From Candidatus Obscuribacter sp. (lineage in GTDB: Bacteria; Cyanobacteriota; Vampirovibrionia; Obscuribacterales; Obscuribacteraceae), in assembly GCA_016712465.1 (NCBI GenBank), contig JADJQZ010000001.1, positions 2,046,001-2,110,000 on the forward strand: DNA of 64,000 nucleotides, in the 5' to 3' direction. Positions 25,275 to 34,999 of the stretch are shown piece after piece; position 1 is the stretch's first letter, and each line of letters begins with the position of its first letter. The notes under the pieces are model-generated. The model was not told the DNA's origin. It searched no databases and was given only the letters and a program-made list of their open reading frames with translations. The translations under genes and the position numbers were made by a program.

Positions 25275-26417
25275 TTGCAATCCAACCCCCAAGGGCTGAG
25301 CCTGGCTAAAAGGCAGGCAAATCAAAGTAGCAAAAGCAAGCAATTGCTTACGTTTCTAGCCCTGAGCCTCCTGCTTGCCGGCACACCGGGCTTCTGTCTG
25401 GAGCCGGATAAAGCAGCAGATTCCACATCAGTGGCAAGCGGCACTGTCTTGAAAGGGGAAGTGAACTATTGCGTGCCTAAAGGCACGGGCATCAAGCTCA
25501 AGCTGGCCAGCGTCCCCACCAACGGCATGCGCCTGTTGGACCGGGATCTGGACGGCAATCTGTTGCCCGCCCATGTGGGCGATGTGATCTCAGCCCGCAC
25601 CACGGAAGACATATTCGTGGAGGACAACAAGGTAATTCCTGCCGGCACAATGTTCCGGGGCAAGGTCTCCAATGTGATTCCACCCCGGCGACTGCAGAGA
25701 CCGGGCTGGCTTGAAATTTCTTTTAACGAACTGGAATTGCCCAACGGCACCAGGTTCGCCTTTCGGGCCGAGGCCGATAATTTTCAGAAATCCACCTGGA
25801 AGTCTAAAGGACGAGCCCTGGGCAAATTTACCGCCCATGCTGCCGGTGGTGCCATCGTCGGCGCTCTGGCCGCTTACAAGATTTTTGGCGCTCAGAATAC
25901 TGCTGCCATGCACGGCTACAACATTGCCGGTGGCGCCGCGGCCGGGGCCCTCATCGCCGCCGGTTATGCCATGGCTCAGAAAGGCAAAAAAGCCACTCTC
26001 GAGCCCGGAGACGACTTGAATCTCTCCATCGACACCGACTTATTGATGCCGGCTCTGCAGGAACCTACTAAAAAGGTTGCTTTCGACAATTTACCGGGGC
26101 TTTCCATCAAGGTGGAAAAGTCTAAGGTGGTCAAGGATGGGCTGGGCGGCAATTTCTTGCGTCTGGACGTGGAAATAGAAAACCATACGGAGCAGAGGCT
26201 GAATGCCATTGACCTGTTTGCTCGCGACACCAACGGCAATAAGTACCCGACTTCCATGGGACCCGATGAAGAATCAGGCTTCGGCTTTATTCTGGAACCT
26301 TATTCATCCCTTCGCACCAGGCTCTATTTCAATTCCAACTATCCCAAGTTGCAACATGAACTGATCTGGCTAGATCACAAATCGAGACGCATCTGTTTCA
26401 GGCAGAAAATTCAGTAA
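25275..26417 (+). CDS. Exported protein with glycine-zipper segment, function unknown
   Basis: The start is placed at TTG 25275 with GAGG 8 bases upstream. This yields a clean signal peptide (KQLLTFLALSLLLAGTPGFC) and removes overlap with the divergent gene. The 380-residue product then has a beta-rich region (GDVISARTTEDIFVEDNKVIPAGTMFRG) reminiscent of TrbI/VirB10-type beta modules, and a Gly/Ala-rich hydrophobic region (AAGGAIVGALAAYKIFG, IAGGAAAGALIAAGYAMA) that looks like a membrane-inserting glycine zipper. The C-terminal half is a second beta domain (LSIKVEKSKVVKDGLGG). I cannot assign a function. Confidence 0.6.
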   Translation: MQSNPQGLSLAKRQANQSSKSKQLLTFLALSLLLAGTPGFCLEPDKAADSTSVASGTVLKGEVNYCVPKGTGIKLKLASVPTNGMRLLDRDLDGNLLPAHVGDVISARTTEDIFVEDNKVIPAGTMFRGKVSNVIPPRRLQRPGWLEISFNELELPNGTRFAFRAEADNFQKSTWKSKGRALGKFTAHAAGGAIVGALAAYKIFGAQNTAAMHGYNIAGGAAAGALIAAGYAMAQKGKKATLEPGDDLNLSIDTDLLMPALQEPTKKVAFDNLPGLSIKVEKSKVVKDGLGGNFLRLDVEIENHTEQRLNAIDLFARDTNGNKYPTSMGPDEESGFGFILEPYSSLRTRLYFNSNYPKLQHELIWLDHKSRRICFRQKIQ

Positions 26418-26718
26418 TTTAGTGCCTTCCATAAAATTTTCGGTCTGCTCTTAGTGTTTCTACGTAGAGCGCCATTGACATATCAAGGTGCGATAAACCT
26501 ATAATGTGGACGTTAACTCACACATTTACCACGGGCCCGAGCCTCACAGTAATTCCCTCCGTCCTTTTGTTCAGTCGGTCATTCAGCGGGTCATAATTCA
26601 GGGCTTCTGAGAAGTTTCTCCAGCTCCTTTCAGTACCTGCTTCTATAAATTCCTTTTCCAAAGCCTGTGTACCTAATGTACTTCAGGTACTATAGAACTT
26701 TGCCGCAGGCGGGTTCTG
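26418..26718. other. Intergenic region with promoter and long leader
   Basis: This 301-bp stretch holds the promoter at 26475-26505. In the leader, GTACCT (26669-26674) and AGGTAC (26685-26690) can form a 6-bp hairpin about 30 bases before the start of the next gene. I see no riboswitch consensus and no convincing small gene. Confidence 0.5.
26475..26505 (+). promoter_or_regulatory. Sigma-70-type promoter upstream of 26719 gene
   Basis: A perfect -35 TTGACA (26475-26480) and perfect -10 TATAAT (26500-26505) are separated by a 19-base spacer, two longer than the optimum. It predicts a transcript start near 26512 and an untranslated leader of about 200 bases. Confidence 0.6.
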
Positions 26719-27750
26719 GTGCGAGTATATCCAATGTCTACAGTTACCAGCTCCACAAATTCCTCGCTTTCATCACTTTCCTCACCAGGGATGGCCCCGG
26801 CTCAGAGCCAGGCTTTGAACCTCAAGACCGGCACAGGGGAACCGCCCTCTCCTTCCATTCCCGTACCGGTAATACTTGATGAAAAGCTTCTGATCGAGAT
26901 AGTTCGGGCCTCTGCCATAGTTTCCAGTGAGATACTTGAGCAGGTCATTGATCTGGCCAGGGTCAGCCAGCGCACTATCCTGGACGTGCTTTTCGCCTCC
27001 GGTTTTATTGCCAGTTCCGACTACAAAGCCTTTATTCACTGCCATAACATCATCCAGACCAAGGTCTTGTTCAAGCCCTGGGCCATTGCTTGCTTGCAGC
27101 GCACCTTGAGTGAGTTTGTGCCCTTTGAAGAGATGCTGGAGATAATGGAAATGCATCCGCTCACGGCCCTGAGCGACAGTACTTTTGCTGCTCTGGCTAT
27201 TTCCACCCAGCTTGTCACGGCTATGGAGTTTGAGAAGGCCAGGCGCCTCAGTCTTTCTTCCGGTCTTTCCATCGGACAGAGTTGCTTGAAGCTCGGCTAT
27301 TTGTGCCATTCTTCCTATCGACTGATGCTGGACTGCTTCAGCCTCTACCGCCTCGGACAGGCTGATAAGAACACTTTGCGCTCGATTGTGAAAGCGGCCG
27401 GTTTTGATTTTATGCGCCGGGGCCGTGAGAACAGAGACTTGCCCCTTACCCAGACTCTTGCTTCCTATGAGCGACTTGCCGGTGAAGCCGGTCTGGCCGC
27501 CGGTCTGGATCTGCTGGTGAAAGCCTCTGTTTTGAGCGAGTCCAGCCTGCTTGCTCTGGTGGAAGAATCACTGGAGCAGAATGTTTCATTCCGAGCCGTC
27601 TTCGTTGATGTATCCGGCTTCAACATCCAGGTTCTGGAGACTGCCATCAAAATGGCTGCCCTGGTGCAGAGCGGTGATTGTGCAATCGATATTGCCTTTA
27701 CAATTTTGCAGGAATCAGTCAGGCAGCCCCTGGCACTTCGTCGCAGCTGA
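26719..27750 (+). CDS. Helical protein of unknown function
   Basis: This is a 343-residue protein, with GTG 26719 as start. ATG 26734 (MSTVTSSTNSS) is equally possible and neither has a clear ribosome-binding site. The N-terminal 45 residues are Ser/Pro-rich and probably disordered. The rest consists of repeated helical segments such as DEKLLIEIVRASAIVSSEILEQ, SLSSGLSIGQSCLKLGYLCHS and LLVKASVLSESSLLALVEE, a spacing reminiscent of the MshEN modules of PilB/GspE ATPases and of the neighbouring PATAN protein. No catalytic motif is visible. Confidence 0.55.
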   Translation: MRVYPMSTVTSSTNSSLSSLSSPGMAPAQSQALNLKTGTGEPPSPSIPVPVILDEKLLIEIVRASAIVSSEILEQVIDLARVSQRTILDVLFASGFIASSDYKAFIHCHNIIQTKVLFKPWAIACLQRTLSEFVPFEEMLEIMEMHPLTALSDSTFAALAISTQLVTAMEFEKARRLSLSSGLSIGQSCLKLGYLCHSSYRLMLDCFSLYRLGQADKNTLRSIVKAAGFDFMRRGRENRDLPLTQTLASYERLAGEAGLAAGLDLLVKASVLSESSLLALVEESLEQNVSFRAVFVDVSGFNIQVLETAIKMAALVQSGDCAIDIAFTILQESVRQPLALRRS

Positions 27751-27800
27751 CTTGGGGAGCGCTGCATACTGCCGTCAGGGTTTGTTGGTCTTAAAGGTAA

Positions 27801-27826
27801 GGCAGCTACACAGTTGCGTAGCTGCC
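27801..27826. terminator. Hairpin between convergent genes
   Basis: GGCAGCTAC (27801-27809) and GTAGCTGCC (27818-27826) form a perfect 9-bp stem with an 8-base loop, between the convergent genes ending at 27750 and 27864. There is no strong T-run on either side, so it may be a bidirectional terminator or a transcript-stabilising end. Confidence 0.55.
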
Positions 27827-27863
27827 TCAAAATGGCTTATTTTGCTCTCGTTAAGTGCAGCCT

Positions 27864-28103
27864 TCAGGCAGCCGCTACCAGTTCCACGTCATAGCTCAGT
27901 CTGACAAAGTCGTACTCTACTCGAATGGAAACGGTGTTTTCCGTGGCGAACTCCAGCCTTACCCGGCCCAGGTTGTTGGCTGAATATTCAGACCAGTGCT
28001 CCGGTACGGAGACAATGACGTTTTCTGGTCCCCATTCTTCCACATAGGCTTTAAGGACCTGACAGAGTTTTTCTTCATCGGCGGGGTGCGTGAACATGCT
28101 CAT
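27864..28103 (-). CDS. Small conserved-looking protein, function unknown
   Basis: The 79-residue acidic product (MSMFTHPADEEKLCQVLKAY...) has an N-terminal helix followed by alternating strands (VIVSVPEHWSEYSANNLGRVRLEFA, TVSIRVEYDFVRLSYDVEL). It has no signal peptide or membrane segment, so it should be cytosolic. I do not recognise it. The codon use resembles its neighbours, and the stop-to-hairpin arrangement supports a real gene. Confidence 0.5.
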   Translation of the reverse strand: MSMFTHPADEEKLCQVLKAYVEEWGPENVIVSVPEHWSEYSANNLGRVRLEFATENTVSIRVEYDFVRLSYDVELVAAA

Positions 28104-28234
28104 TTCTAAAGCCTCTTAGTGGCGGGTTCCTTGCCAATACTTTAGGAAATAGAGCGGTTGTCAACAATTGGTGGTTTCCCCCCGGGTATCGTAGGATTCC
28201 CCTGGTGGAGCCGGGTTTTGTGCAAATTTCAGCG

Positions 28235-29371
28235 CTAGCGGGTTGTTCCTGCTTGTCCCTGGTAGAGCATCTGTATGGAACGGCTGTCTCTCAGCCCTAG
28301 CTGCGGTTCTTTATCAATAAAGCGCACAGTGAAGAACATGACGTCGGCGGGATTATTGGTATGTCCGCCAAAACCAAGGGCGTGTCCAATTTCGTGCAGG
28401 CAAGTTTGTTTGAGGAAGTTTTCCGTCACAGGCAGGGCCGGCATGAGCGGCACGGTGAGGAGTTTGATGGAGCCCTGGCAAATGCCTTTGGAGTCGGCTG
28501 AAATATTCGTCTCTCCGGCCTCGGCTCGGTTTCTCAGGCTGCCGGCGTCTCCCAGCCAGGTACAAGTGAGGTTGGCCTCGGCCGGTTTGTCCACGAACTG
28601 GAAGGTGACCAGTCCCTGACTGGCTTCGGACCATTCGTTGAAACTATTGCGCAACACCCGATCAAAACTGGGCTTGAAACCATTGACGCCGGTACCGGGA
28701 GCCACATAGACCTTGATGGGCATACGGCTGGCCGGCCAGCTCAAAAGCTGACCCCGCAGTTCTTTCAGATAGTTATCAGCCGGCGCGCCGACACTCTCCA
28801 CGGCCAATGTGCCTTCGGCAATTTCTTTGCGCATGCCGGCTACTATGGCTTTCACCTTGGGTGCGTCCGGATGGGTGGGGAAGCGGTTCACAAAGGCCGT
28901 ATAAGTATCCAGGGATTTCTGCACCTTGCCCTGGCTCTGATAGAGCCCGCCCAGGGACATGAGAGCCACTGCCAGGTCCGGCTTGAGGCTGACGGCTTGT
29001 TCCAACTCGGCTTGCGCCTCTTCGGTGCGACCGAGCTTGGCCAGACCCAGACCCAGATTGTTGTGCACTTCCGCCACATCGGGGGCCAGCCTGGCTGCTT
29101 CCGTCAACTTATTGACTGCTTCTTCGTTGCGATTGGCTTGCAGGAGCGGCACCGACTCTTGCAAAAGCTTGTAGGCGTCCACCGTTTCTTTACTGGCCGG
29201 CTTGCCGTTGATCAGGTAGTACTGCCCCTGGGCAGGCACCGAAGAAGGCAGAGAGAAAGAGAGGGTCAGGGAGCAGAGAGGCGCCAGCAAAAGGCAAAAG
29301 GTAGTTTTACCCTGGCGCCCTTTGACCTTTTTTCTTTCCGGGTCTTGGACCGCAAAACTACCTTTTTGCAT
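28235..29371 (-). CDS. Exported TPR protein with C-terminal metzincin-type protease domain
   Basis: The 378-residue protein has a hydrophobic export signal (FCLLLAPLCSLTLSFSLPSSVPAQG), TPR repeats at about 65-190 (PDVAEVHNNLGLGLAKLGRTEEA), and a C-terminal matrixin-like domain with the zinc motif HEIGHALGFGGH, an exact HExxHxxGxxH, followed by a Met-turn candidate PADVM. The metal triad and catalytic Glu are all present, so proteolytic activity outside the cytoplasm is plausible. The TPR part probably recruits the substrate. It lies 25 bp downstream of pgk on the same strand but encodes an unrelated function. Confidence 0.75.
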   Translation of the reverse strand: MQKGSFAVQDPERKKVKGRQGKTTFCLLLAPLCSLTLSFSLPSSVPAQGQYYLINGKPASKETVDAYKLLQESVPLLQANRNEEAVNKLTEAARLAPDVAEVHNNLGLGLAKLGRTEEAQAELEQAVSLKPDLAVALMSLGGLYQSQGKVQKSLDTYTAFVNRFPTHPDAPKVKAIVAGMRKEIAEGTLAVESVGAPADNYLKELRGQLLSWPASRMPIKVYVAPGTGVNGFKPSFDRVLRNSFNEWSEASQGLVTFQFVDKPAEANLTCTWLGDAGSLRNRAEAGETNISADSKGICQGSIKLLTVPLMPALPVTENFLKQTCLHEIGHALGFGGHTNNPADVMFFTVRFIDKEPQLGLRDSRSIQMLYQGQAGTTR

Positions 29372-29396
29372 TTTTCTCTTCCTATCTAATTTGGTT

Positions 29397-30650
29397 TCAG
29401 GAACAGCTCAGGGCTGCTTCTTTTTCATCCAGACATTTTATGCCGGGCAGGGGCAGTCCTTCCAGGTATTCGAGAGAAGCGCCGCCGCCGGTACCGACAT
29501 GGGTCAGCTTACAGTCTTCAACCCCTTTTTGTTTGAGGGCGGAAACGGAATCTCCACCGCCGACGATGGTCCGGGCTCCACCTGCCGTCAACTCTATAAG
29601 AGTCTCTATAAGGGCATATGTTCCCTTCTCGAAGCCTTCCATCTCGAATACTCCCAGCGGTCCGTTCCAGAGCACGGTGCGGGCTGTTTTGAGGGCTTCA
29701 TCAATGGCTTTGATGGTTTTGGGACCGACATCCAGTCCGATTTTATCAGCCGGCATTTTATCGGCGTCAACTATCTCAGTGGCCGTACCGGCTTTCATTT
29801 CGGCGGCTACCACTACATCAAGAGGCAATATCAATTTGACGCCTCTGGTTTTGGCTTTCTCGATTAGCTCGCGGCAGTAGGCCAGTTTGTCGTCTTCCAC
29901 CAGTGATTTGCCGACTTCCAGACCTTGCGCTTTCAAGAAGCTGAAGGCCATGGCTCCGCCTATGACCAGAATGTCTACTTTGGCCAGTAGATTTTCCAGC
30001 ACGCCTATCTTGCTGGACACTTTGGCGCCACCAATGATGGTGGCGAAAGGATGGACGCAAGTAGCATCATCGAGAGCGGAGGAAAGCATTTCTATTTCTT
30101 TTGCAACAAGATCGCCTGCCAGAGCGGGCTTGATGAATTTGGTCACGCCTTCGGTGGAGGCATGGGCGCGGTGGGCGGTACCGAATGCGTCGTTGACGTA
30201 CATGTCGGCAAGGGCCGCCAGTTTCCTGGCGAACTCGGGGTCGTTTTTCTCTTCTTCTTCATAGAAGCGCACGTTTTCCAGAAGCGTCACTTCGCCGTTC
30301 TTCATGGCTTTGACTGTGCTTTCTGCTTTTTCGCCGATGCAATCTTCGGCAAAGTGCACGACTTTGTGACCCATGTCGGCGAGCAATTTCTTGAGATGCT
30401 CGGCGATGGGCTTCAGTGAATACTTGGCTGAAGGCTTGCCTTTCGGTCTGCCCAGGTGTGATACGAGCACAACCCTGGCGCCGGCCTTGGCTAGAAAATC
30501 GATGGTAGACAATGCGCCTTTGATGCGGGAATCATCGGCGACGGTGCCGTCTTCCTTCTGGGGCACATTGAAATCAACTCTGACTAGAACGGTCTTACCG
30601 TTGAATTTTTCCTGACCGTGGTCGCGAATGGTGCGTTTGCTGGTGCTCAT
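29397..30650 (-). CDS. pgk: Phosphoglycerate kinase
   Basis: The 417-residue length and motifs are typical. The N-terminal substrate site is present in VRVDFNVPQ, SRIKGALSTI and VSHLGRPKG. The central nucleotide domain has GGAKVSSKI. The C-terminal motifs are GGGDSVSAL and GTGGGASLEYLEG. The enzyme transfers the acyl phosphate of 1,3-bisphosphoglycerate to ADP in glycolysis. It lies downstream of gap on the same strand, and a terminator hairpin between them suggests separate or attenuated transcription. Confidence 0.97.
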   Translation of the reverse strand: MSTSKRTIRDHGQEKFNGKTVLVRVDFNVPQKEDGTVADDSRIKGALSTIDFLAKAGARVVLVSHLGRPKGKPSAKYSLKPIAEHLKKLLADMGHKVVHFAEDCIGEKAESTVKAMKNGEVTLLENVRFYEEEEKNDPEFARKLAALADMYVNDAFGTAHRAHASTEGVTKFIKPALAGDLVAKEIEMLSSALDDATCVHPFATIIGGAKVSSKIGVLENLLAKVDILVIGGAMAFSFLKAQGLEVGKSLVEDDKLAYCRELIEKAKTRGVKLILPLDVVVAAEMKAGTATEIVDADKMPADKIGLDVGPKTIKAIDEALKTARTVLWNGPLGVFEMEGFEKGTYALIETLIELTAGGARTIVGGGDSVSALKQKGVEDCKLTHVGTGGGASLEYLEGLPLPGIKCLDEKEAALSCS

Positions 30651-30696
30651 ATTTTGGCCTCGCTTTTGGCGTTGTTTGACTTCAGTCGAAATAAGA

Positions 30697-30734
30697 AAAG
30701 CCCCCGCCCATTCTAAGATTCGGGCGGGGGCTTT
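30697..30734 (-). terminator. Terminator after gap
   Basis: A perfect 13-bp GC-rich stem, AAAGCCCCCGCCC with GGGCGGGGGCTTT, has a 12-base loop. On the minus strand it is followed by TTCTTAT, giving a short T-run. It sits just after the gap stop and before pgk, so it separates or attenuates the two glycolytic genes. Confidence 0.85.
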
Positions 30735-30745
30735 CTGTCTGCTTC

Positions 30746-31771
<1,026 letters not shown>

Positions 31772-32031
31772 CTGTTAATAACTCCTCGTTGAATGAGACG
31801 GGTAGAAGCTCGGCGCTTGTACCCTGACTGGCGTGGACTTAGAGGATAAGGCGAAAACTTCTGAAAGCGCCGGTTTTTTATTAGACTTTAAGCCTTTGCT
31901 ACGGCATTGTTGCAAAGTTTCTCTTGATTTCCCGCTTTCCAACATCCTTAACATCCTGGGAAATTTTGCGCCAACCTCTTGGTGACGCCTGTAGAATAGG
32001 CTGTACATTCAGTTAGTGAGGACCTTGTCAG

Positions 32032-32250
32032 ATGAAGGAAAAAGTTGAAGCCGTTTTGGAGAAGATCCGTCCCATGCTGATGATGGACGGCGGCAATATC
32101 GAGCTTGTGGAAGTCAAAGACGGCGAAGTTTTCGTACACCTGCTAGGTGCTTGCGGCATGTGCCCCAGTTCCACTATGACCCTCAAGATGGGTGTGGAAA
32201 GAGCACTTAAGGAAGAGATTCCGGAAATCAAAAGAGTCGTGCAGGTCTAG
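32032..32250 (+). CDS. Nfu-type iron-sulfur cluster scaffold
   Basis: The 72-residue protein is a stand-alone NifU C-terminal domain: an N-terminal helix (VEAVLEKIRPML), MDGGNIELVEV, and the CxxC motif in ACGMCPSSTMTLKMGVE, whose two cysteines hold a [4Fe-4S] cluster at a dimer interface. Similar short Nfu proteins serve as cluster carriers in Cyanobacteria. The gene is monocistronic, with a hairpin terminator 30 bp downstream. Confidence 0.92.
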   Translation: MKEKVEAVLEKIRPMLMMDGGNIELVEVKDGEVFVHLLGACGMCPSSTMTLKMGVERALKEEIPEIKRVVQV

Positions 32251-32280
32251 GTCTTAGACTTACACACCGCGGTTTTAGCA

Positions 32281-32313
32281 ATTGGCAGGCAAGAAATTGC
32301 TTGCCAATTTTTG
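32281..32313 (+). terminator. Terminator after the Nfu gene
   Basis: ATTGGCAGGCAA and TTGCTTGCCAAT pair over 12 positions, one a G-T wobble, around a GAAA tetraloop, and the right arm runs into TTTTTG. This is a classic intrinsic terminator. Confidence 0.85.
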
Positions 32314-32358
32314 CTTGTTTTTTCAGCGTCAGGTCTACTGAGGCTGCCCTTCGGTGGT

Positions 32359-33765
32359 CTACTCGGCGCTTTTTTCGTTCTCGGCCTTTTCGGCTTGCTC
32401 CCGGGCGGCCAGAGCCGCTTTCAAGGCTGCTTCGGCGGCTTCGCTTAGAGGCTCAATCGGTGCTGTTTCCGAAAGTGATGAGGTATGGGGCGGGCTGTTT
32501 TCGGCAGCGGCAGGGACCACGCTTTCGCCCTTGCTCTCGGGGGAGCCGCTGAAAATATATCTGTAGAAGCCGGTCATCCAGCCTTTTTCAATGCAGAAAG
32601 TGGAAAATGCTACCAGGGTAATACTGAAGAGAATGACTCCGAAGGCCATTTCTCTAATCAGACCGGCAGCCGGCAAACCGGAGTCCATGACCATGGAAGC
32701 TAGTACCGCGGCGGCAAGCCCTTTGGGGACCATGGTCGAGACAATGGAGGCATCGTAACTGTTAAAGTTCTTAGCCACCGTGAAACGGGTGACCAGGAGT
32801 CTGACAATCATGGTCCAGACGGTGAGCAGGAAGCTTGCTCCCAGAAGCTCTTTCGATGTGAAGCGCATGGAAATTCCCACGTAGACAAAGAAGAGAGATT
32901 TGAGCAGGAAGACCAGGGCCGAGAAGAATGTGCGCTCCATGTAGGACACAGGCAGGGGTTCTCCCGGCAGGCGCGAGAGCTTGCTCAGGCTTTTTACTTC
33001 CGATACGTTCCCCAGCACAAGACCGAATACCAGAGCCGTTACCGGCCCGCTGTAACCAAACAACTCGGCTGAACCGAACAAGATGCAGACGAAAGCCGGG
33101 GTGCAGAAAATATTGTTTTCCACCCCCCTCACGAATTTGAGAAGCTTGGCCCAGAGCAGTCCGGCTGCGCCTCCCAGGATAGCCGCCAGGACGAAGGAGG
33201 CGATGATGCGCCCTACCACCACGGTGGGCATGACTGTATTGTGCTGGGCGAATTTGAGAAAGGCTAGCGTTGAAACGATGCCCAGCACTTCGCATATGGT
33301 TGCTTCTAAGATGAGCGTGGTGCGGGTTTCTTCCGTCACCTTCAGCTTAGCCAGCATGGGCACCACCACCGGCGGCGAACAGGCGGCCACAATGGAGCCC
33401 AGAATGCAGCCTTCGGCCAGGGTCATGCCCACCAGGCGGTGAGCCAGTACCACCGTGGTGGCAACGGTCATGCTGAAGTTAATTAGACCCAATTTGACGG
33501 AAGTGATAAAGCTCCTGGCCAGGAGCTGAAAATCTATATCGAGACCGCATTCAAACAGGATGATCACCAGGGCCACCGTAGTGAAGACATGGCCCACATC
33601 ACCGAAAGATTCCGTATGTACAAAGTTGGTAACCGGTCCAAGCAGAAGACCGAGGAGCACCAGCGGCAAGACGTCGGGAATACGAGTCTTTTCAAAGATG
33701 ACGGCAAAGAGGTGCGCCAGAAAGACGATGGCGCCGACGGCAATCAGTGGGATAGGGGATTCCAT
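32359..33765 (-). CDS. Cation:proton antiporter (CPA2/Kef-type membrane domain)
   Basis: The 468-residue protein starts MESPIPLIAVGAIVFLAHLFAVIFEKTRIPDVLP and has about 11-12 hydrophobic helices over the first 390 residues, with the CPA2-like pattern GLLLGP, a helix pair ILGSIVAACSPPVVVPML and TALVFGLVLG. No C-terminal TrkA-N or RCK domain is present; a 65-residue Glu/Ala-rich tail replaces it. It probably exchanges Na+ or K+ for protons at the inner membrane. It is the last gene of a tight minus-strand set, 2 bp after the crotonase gene. Confidence 0.8.
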   Translation of the reverse strand: MESPIPLIAVGAIVFLAHLFAVIFEKTRIPDVLPLVLLGLLLGPVTNFVHTESFGDVGHVFTTVALVIILFECGLDIDFQLLARSFITSVKLGLINFSMTVATTVVLAHRLVGMTLAEGCILGSIVAACSPPVVVPMLAKLKVTEETRTTLILEATICEVLGIVSTLAFLKFAQHNTVMPTVVVGRIIASFVLAAILGGAAGLLWAKLLKFVRGVENNIFCTPAFVCILFGSAELFGYSGPVTALVFGLVLGNVSEVKSLSKLSRLPGEPLPVSYMERTFFSALVFLLKSLFFVYVGISMRFTSKELLGASFLLTVWTMIVRLLVTRFTVAKNFNSYDASIVSTMVPKGLAAAVLASMVMDSGLPAAGLIREMAFGVILFSITLVAFSTFCIEKGWMTGFYRYIFSGSPESKGESVVPAAAENSPPHTSSLSETAPIEPLSEAAEAALKAALAAREQAEKAENEKSAE

Positions 33766-33767
33766 GG

Positions 33768-34514
33768 CTAGAGTTTACTCAGTCGCTCTTTGAATTCAGT
33801 TGACAGGTAACTGTTTCTGATTCGCTCCATTTGCTTGAGTAAGACTTCGCTGTCCGGACTTCTGCGGCGACGGCTCAAACTTTGTTTTACTTCCTTGATT
33901 GTGTTGCTTGAGTTGGCGGCAATGGTTTTGGCCTGGGTGAGGGTGAAGGCTGTAAGTTCCGCCTCTTCCATGGCTTTGTTGACCAGACCGATGGACTGCG
34001 CTTCGACACCGGATATGGTGCAACCACTAAAGAGTAATTCTCTCGCTCTAGCGGTGCCTACTAAATCGGCCAGGCGATTGACGCAACCGTCATCGAGGAC
34101 GATGCCCAATTTTGCCACGGGTATGCCCAGGATGGCATCGGCGGCGGCATATCTGAGATCGCAGGCACTGGCAAGCAAGCAAGAACCGCCCAGGCAGGCC
34201 CCATGAATACGGGCTATGGCCGTAAGAGGCGCGTAATAGACGGCTTCCAGGGCGCCGGCGATGGCCCGCCAGAGATAATCTGCATCGGCCGTGGTTTTCA
34301 GGTCTTTTAGATCGGCAAAATCGGCACCGGCTCCAAAGTTGCCGCCCCCACCGGCAAAGATAATAACGCTGGTGCCGGCCAGGGCTTCTTCCTGAATGAT
34401 TTCCGGAATGGCCAACCACATTTGGGTGGAAAGAGCATTTCTCTGCTCCGGCCTGTCGATGAAGATGGTGGTGACTAGGTCCTGGCGCTCCAGCCGGAAA
34501 TTGGGGGCTGCCAT
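33768..34514 (-). CDS. Enoyl-CoA hydratase/isomerase family protein
   Basis: This 248-residue crotonase-fold protein has an oxyanion-hole strand in IIFAGGGGNFGAGADFADL, the second oxyanion segment IHGACLGGSCLLASACDLRYA, and the CoA-site region GIPVAKLGIVLDDG. Where typical hydratases have a catalytic Glu pair, I see Asp-rich DDG and no clear Glu, so the exact reaction (hydratase, isomerase or other) is open. It lies between DUF192 and antiporter genes with spacings of 2 bp on each side. Confidence 0.85.
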   Translation of the reverse strand: MAAPNFRLERQDLVTTIFIDRPEQRNALSTQMWLAIPEIIQEEALAGTSVIIFAGGGGNFGAGADFADLKDLKTTADADYLWRAIAGALEAVYYAPLTAIARIHGACLGGSCLLASACDLRYAAADAILGIPVAKLGIVLDDGCVNRLADLVGTARARELLFSGCTISGVEAQSIGLVNKAMEEAELTAFTLTQAKTIAANSSNTIKEVKQSLSRRRRSPDSEVLLKQMERIRNSYLSTEFKERLSKL

Positions 34515-34516
34515 AG

Positions 34517-34999
34517 TTATTTCGGCAGATTGAAGGTGACGCTGTCGCCTTCCTTCACCCCATGTCTTTCACAGAAGCCGCCCGCTAATTCGATTACATG
34601 GGAGACTTCCACTTCCCCTTCGCTGGGATAGCGCGGACATTCATTGGGATCGGTGGACTTGCAGGGGGGCACATCGTGACTTATTTTGATGATCTTGCCG
34701 TCTTTGACGAAGACCATGTCCAGACTTATGAAGCAATGGTACATCCAGAAAGCCACCGGCCTTGGTGGGTTGAAGAGGAAGACCATACCCTGGGTTTCAG
34801 GCAAAGCGGTGCGGTACATGAGACCCTGCTGAATTTCCGCATCGGTCTCAGCCACTTCCAACTTCACTTCTTCGTTGCCAAGTTTGACGGTGGGCATCAT
34901 TGCCAGTGCCTCTTTTGTTGTCAGGTAAAGAAAGGAGCACAGTATTAGTAAGAGCGAAAAGCATTTTTGCTTTAGCGAGCGGTCAAGGTTGATTCTCAT
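34517..34999 (-). CDS. DUF192 family exported protein
   Basis: A signal or anchor segment (CFSLLLILCSFLYLTTKEALA) precedes the DUF192 domain: EVAETDAEIQQGLMYRTAL, the conserved GMVFLF and FWMYHCFISLDMVFV, then VIELAGGFCERHGVKEGD near the end. DUF192 proteins are small periplasmic or extracellular beta-barrels of unknown role. The domain has three or four cysteines, including the pair in PPCKSTDPNECPRYP. The gene overlaps the end of lnt by 4 bp. Confidence 0.85.
   Translation of the reverse strand: MRINLDRSLKQKCFSLLLILCSFLYLTTKEALAMMPTVKLGNEEVKLEVAETDAEIQQGLMYRTALPETQGMVFLFNPPRPVAFWMYHCFISLDMVFVKDGKIIKISHDVPPCKSTDPNECPRYPSEGEVEVSHVIELAGGFCERHGVKEGDSVTFNLPK

Noticed and set aside
26667..26879. 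70-codon plus-strand frame before the 26719 gene
   Set aside because: It overlaps the start of the longer gene in another frame and has no translation signal.
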